Positions 7,287 through 9,653 of a DNA stretch of 9,653 nucleotides are shown one piece after another (position 1 is the first letter of the stretch; every line of letters starts with the position of its first letter). The notes beneath the pieces are model-generated. The model saw only the letters and a list, made by a program, of their open reading frames with translations, made no database searches and was not told the origin of the DNA. Source of the DNA: an uncultured Bacteroides sp. (GTDB lineage Bacteria; Bacteroidota; Bacteroidia; Bacteroidales; Bacteroidaceae); the NCBI GenBank assembly GCA_902472795.1, contig CABROZ010000090.1:1-9653 (forward strand). The letters are read 5' to 3'. A program made the position numbers and the translations under genes.

Positions 7287-9653
7287 ATGATACTGAACGT
7301 AACACTGAAAATGATTCTCAGGAGCTGGTGGCGGAACAAGGTGTTCTTCCTCGTCTCCGTGGCCAGTCTGGCCTTGGGGTTGGCATGTACCAACCTGCTG
7401 ATGACGTATTTCGTACATGAACACGGGTTAGAGGGGAGCAACCCCGACCGCGACCGTATCGTCTTCCTGCGGCAGGACGACCCGATGAACGAAGGAAAGC
7501 GTGTGGCTTATGCCGCTGCCGACATTCCCCAACGTCTGAAGGACAGCTATGCCGAGGTGGAGGATTACCTGCGGTTGGGCAAGTCGGATATGCTCACCTG
7601 CAAGGTGGACGGCCGGAAGGTGGACGGCAACCTGATACTGCTCTCGGCCGACACGACGCTGACCCGCTTCTTCGACTACCGCACGGCTCAGGGCAGTCTG
7701 GAGCAGGTGCTCCACCGTCCGGATCAGGTAGCCCTGAGTGCTGCCTGTGCCCGCAGGCTCTTCGGAGGCGGCGAAGCCTTCGGACGGCACATCGAAGTGC
7801 AGTCCGAAAGTCGTGGCAGGCAGACGTACCAAGTGGCGGCAGTGCTCGAAGAACGTGGGCAGTCGCTTCTCCGGTTTGACATGCTGACCGCCCAGACTTC
7901 CGATTACTGGGGTGGCCCGACACTGCTGAAGCTTTCGCCGGGGGCGGATGCCGTCCGCCTGGCCGACAAGATAAACGCCGATCAGATTCCTACCCTGATG
8001 CCCGGTCAGACGAAGTATCATCTCGATCCGTTGGAAGCCGTCTGCTTCACCACGCCCGACGACGCTTCGCAACAGACGCTTGACTACATCAGCCAGACAC
8101 CCGTACAGACGCTTTACATCAGCCTGCTGGCAGCGGTGCTGATACTGGTCATCGCCTGCTGCAACTATACCAACATGAGCTTTTCGCGTCTGCTGCAACA
8201 GCTGCGCATGATTCACGTGGAGAAGCTGATGGGCGGCACGCTGCGCAGCATCCGCCTGCAACTCTTCGGCGACGCTTTCCTGACGGTCGTGTTGGCCTTC
8301 ATCCTTTCTATGCTGTTGGTGAACGACTGTCTGGCGGTGTTCAACGGCCTGTTGGGTTCGCGGCTCACGATGGGATTCTTCTTCAGCAGCCGGATGTTGC
8401 CGTGGCTGTTGGTGTTCGTGTTGGTCATGTCGGTCGTGCCGGCGTGGTACATCAGTCGTCGCCTGTCGCGACTTTCGTTCAGCCAATACCGCACGCTCTA
8501 CGGCGGACGGCGCAAGCAACGCTTCGTGGCTGTGCTGGTGACGGTGCAGTTTGCTATCTCCATCGGCCTGTTGCTGGCCACCCTGACGGCTCGTCGTCAG
8601 ATGAGGCTGACCGAACGGCAGGCCGACCGCTACGCGGACTGCATCGAAATAGGCGACGGATTCGGCGCCCCGTTGGCTCCGCTGAAGGCCGAAATAGAGA
8701 AGCGCGTGCAGGGCATCGAGTCGGTGACGCTCTCCAACGGGCCGGTGCTGAACGCCTGGATACGCCAGCTGACGGTGAAACGCCCCGACGGTAGCGAGGT
8801 GCATACCAATTTGCTGGCACTGGAAGGCGATACGTCCCTGCTGCATACGCTGCGCATGGAGCAGCTGAACGGCGAGCGGCCTGCCCGCCTGCTGGAGCAG
8901 ATGGCGCGCCCCGTATTAGTGAACGAGAGCTTTGTCCGCCAGTTGGTGCCGACGGGCACAGACCCTGTCGGACGTTCGTTGCGCGAGTTCGATGCAGAGG
9001 CCGATGACAGTCTGGCTGTAGTGGCAGGTGTGATACGCGACTTTTCCGTCAATTCATTGGAAGAGCCCGTGACACCGCTTGTGGTCAGCCTGCTGTCCGA
9101 AAGCGGTTTGCAGAAGGCTGCCTGTCTGCAAATCCGCCTGCGCCCCGAAAGTCGTACGGAGGCTTTGCAACAAATCGAATCCGTATGGGACGAAATGAAC
9201 CCCGGACAGCCTTTCCGCTACACGGACATGCACCGGGAATTCATGGGACGGAACGAGAAAGTGCTCTCGCTGTCGCACCTGCTGACGTTCTACGCCCTCA
9301 TCGGTTTGCTGCTGACGGGCTTCGGCCTGTTCGGCATCGCCTGGTATGCCACCCGCCAGCGGATACGCGAAATCAGCATCCGCAAGGTGCACGGTGCCAC
9401 GCGCGGGCAGATCATCTGGCTGCTCAACAAGCCTTTCTGCCTCTATGCCGCAGTGGCCTATGTGCTGGCCATGCCCGTCGCCTGGTGGCTGATGCAGCGC
9501 TGGTTAGAGCAGTTTGCCTATCGTGCCCCGCTCTCGGTCGGCATCTTTGTGTGGCCGCTGGTTATCGTATGGGGCGTGTCGGCTCTTATCGTCTGCCTGC
9601 AAGGCTGGATGCTGAGCCGGGTGAAGGCGGTGGAGGCGATGAAGAATGAGTAG
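7287..9653 (+). CDS. MacB/FtsX-type ABC transporter permease 4
   Basis: Full-length inner-membrane permease of 788 residues from ATG 7287, or 798 from the in-frame ATG 7257. I prefer 7287 because MILNVTLKMILRSWW then matches the short N-terminus of the paralogues. Numbering from 7287: TM1 about 19-41. Periplasmic domain 1 is 42-273 with VALSAACARRLFG at 148-160. TM2 is 275-298, TM3 326-348, TM4 370-390 and TM5 412-435. Periplasmic domain 2 is about 440-660 with VLVNESFVRQLV at 543-554 and GVIRDFSVNSL at 581-591. TM6 is 663-687, coupling segment 2 (QRIREISIRKVHGAT) 691-705, TM7 712-737 and TM8 748-773. It is the most divergent of the four: coupling segment 1 (LRMIHVEKLMGGT) is atypical, and the C-terminus (AVEAMKNE) replaces the NPAxVxKRE tail. 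The TAG stop is the last codon of the window. Partners and substrate are unknown. Confidence 0.94.
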   Translation: MILNVTLKMILRSWWRNKVFFLVSVASLALGLACTNLLMTYFVHEHGLEGSNPDRDRIVFLRQDDPMNEGKRVAYAAADIPQRLKDSYAEVEDYLRLGKSDMLTCKVDGRKVDGNLILLSADTTLTRFFDYRTAQGSLEQVLHRPDQVALSAACARRLFGGGEAFGRHIEVQSESRGRQTYQVAAVLEERGQSLLRFDMLTAQTSDYWGGPTLLKLSPGADAVRLADKINADQIPTLMPGQTKYHLDPLEAVCFTTPDDASQQTLDYISQTPVQTLYISLLAAVLILVIACCNYTNMSFSRLLQQLRMIHVEKLMGGTLRSIRLQLFGDAFLTVVLAFILSMLLVNDCLAVFNGLLGSRLTMGFFFSSRMLPWLLVFVLVMSVVPAWYISRRLSRLSFSQYRTLYGGRRKQRFVAVLVTVQFAISIGLLLATLTARRQMRLTERQADRYADCIEIGDGFGAPLAPLKAEIEKRVQGIESVTLSNGPVLNAWIRQLTVKRPDGSEVHTNLLALEGDTSLLHTLRMEQLNGERPARLLEQMARPVLVNESFVRQLVPTGTDPVGRSLREFDAEADDSLAVVAGVIRDFSVNSLEEPVTPLVVSLLSESGLQKAACLQIRLRPESRTEALQQIESVWDEMNPGQPFRYTDMHREFMGRNEKVLSLSHLLTFYALIGLLLTGFGLFGIAWYATRQRIREISIRKVHGATRGQIIWLLNKPFCLYAAVAYVLAMPVAWWLMQRWLEQFAYRAPLSVGIFVWPLVIVWGVSALIVCLQGWMLSRVKAVEAMKNE

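Noticed and set aside
6334..7305. 323-codon minus-strand frame running through the 22-bp repeat array
   Set aside because: It is mostly antisense to permease 3; it stays open across the array because the repeat happens to lack stops. No start context or family signature.
7428..8846. 472-codon open frame on the minus strand inside permease 4
   Set aside because: It is rich in Gln, His and Arg with no recognisable domain, lies wholly opposite a well-supported permease gene, and such long antisense frames are expected in GC-rich coding sequence.

Overview
The window carries four large membrane-protein genes in tandem on the + strand. All belong to the MacB/FtsX-type (type VII, 'mechanotransmission') ABC transporter permease superfamily. 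They share one plan: TM1, a MacB-like periplasmic core domain, TM2-TM4, then a second copy of the same unit (TM5, second periplasmic domain, TM6-TM8). Three of the four end in an NPA(E/D)V(I/V)KRE tail. Chains of about 770-800 residues with this doubled layout, A-rich leaders without a clear Shine-Dalgarno, and repeats between genes point to a gut-type Bacteroidales member, probably Bacteroides or a close relative. The genus is an inference.

Layout: (1) 1-1988, permease 1, cut at its 5' end by the window edge. (2) 1989-2156, a gap almost filled by an inverted-repeat, MITE/REP-like element whose right arm stops 4 bases before the next start codon. (3) 2157-4466, permease 2, whose middle is visibly AT-richer than its 3' end and its neighbours. 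(4) 4467-4596, a gap with a 16-bp tandem duplication and an imperfect long inverted repeat. (5) 4597-6999, permease 3. (6) 7000-7256, a gap holding five contiguous 22-bp repeats, which place TGCA (last copy CGCA) every 11 bp. (7) 7257/7287-9653, permease 4, whose stop codon is the last three bases of the window.

How they may work together: permeases of this type need a cytoplasmic MacB/LolD-type ATPase, and in Gram-negatives often a periplasmic adaptor (HlyD/MacA-like) and a TolC-like outer-membrane channel. None of these is encoded here, so they must lie outside the window or elsewhere. The four genes probably form one transcription unit, but the gaps (168, 130 and 257 bp) are wide for a tight operon and each holds a different structured repeat that could act as an attenuator, mRNA-stability element or protein-binding site. 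No substrate can be named from the sequence. No tRNA, rRNA, CRISPR array, transposase or confident promoter was seen. The large open frames on the minus strand look like shadows of the GC-rich permease genes.
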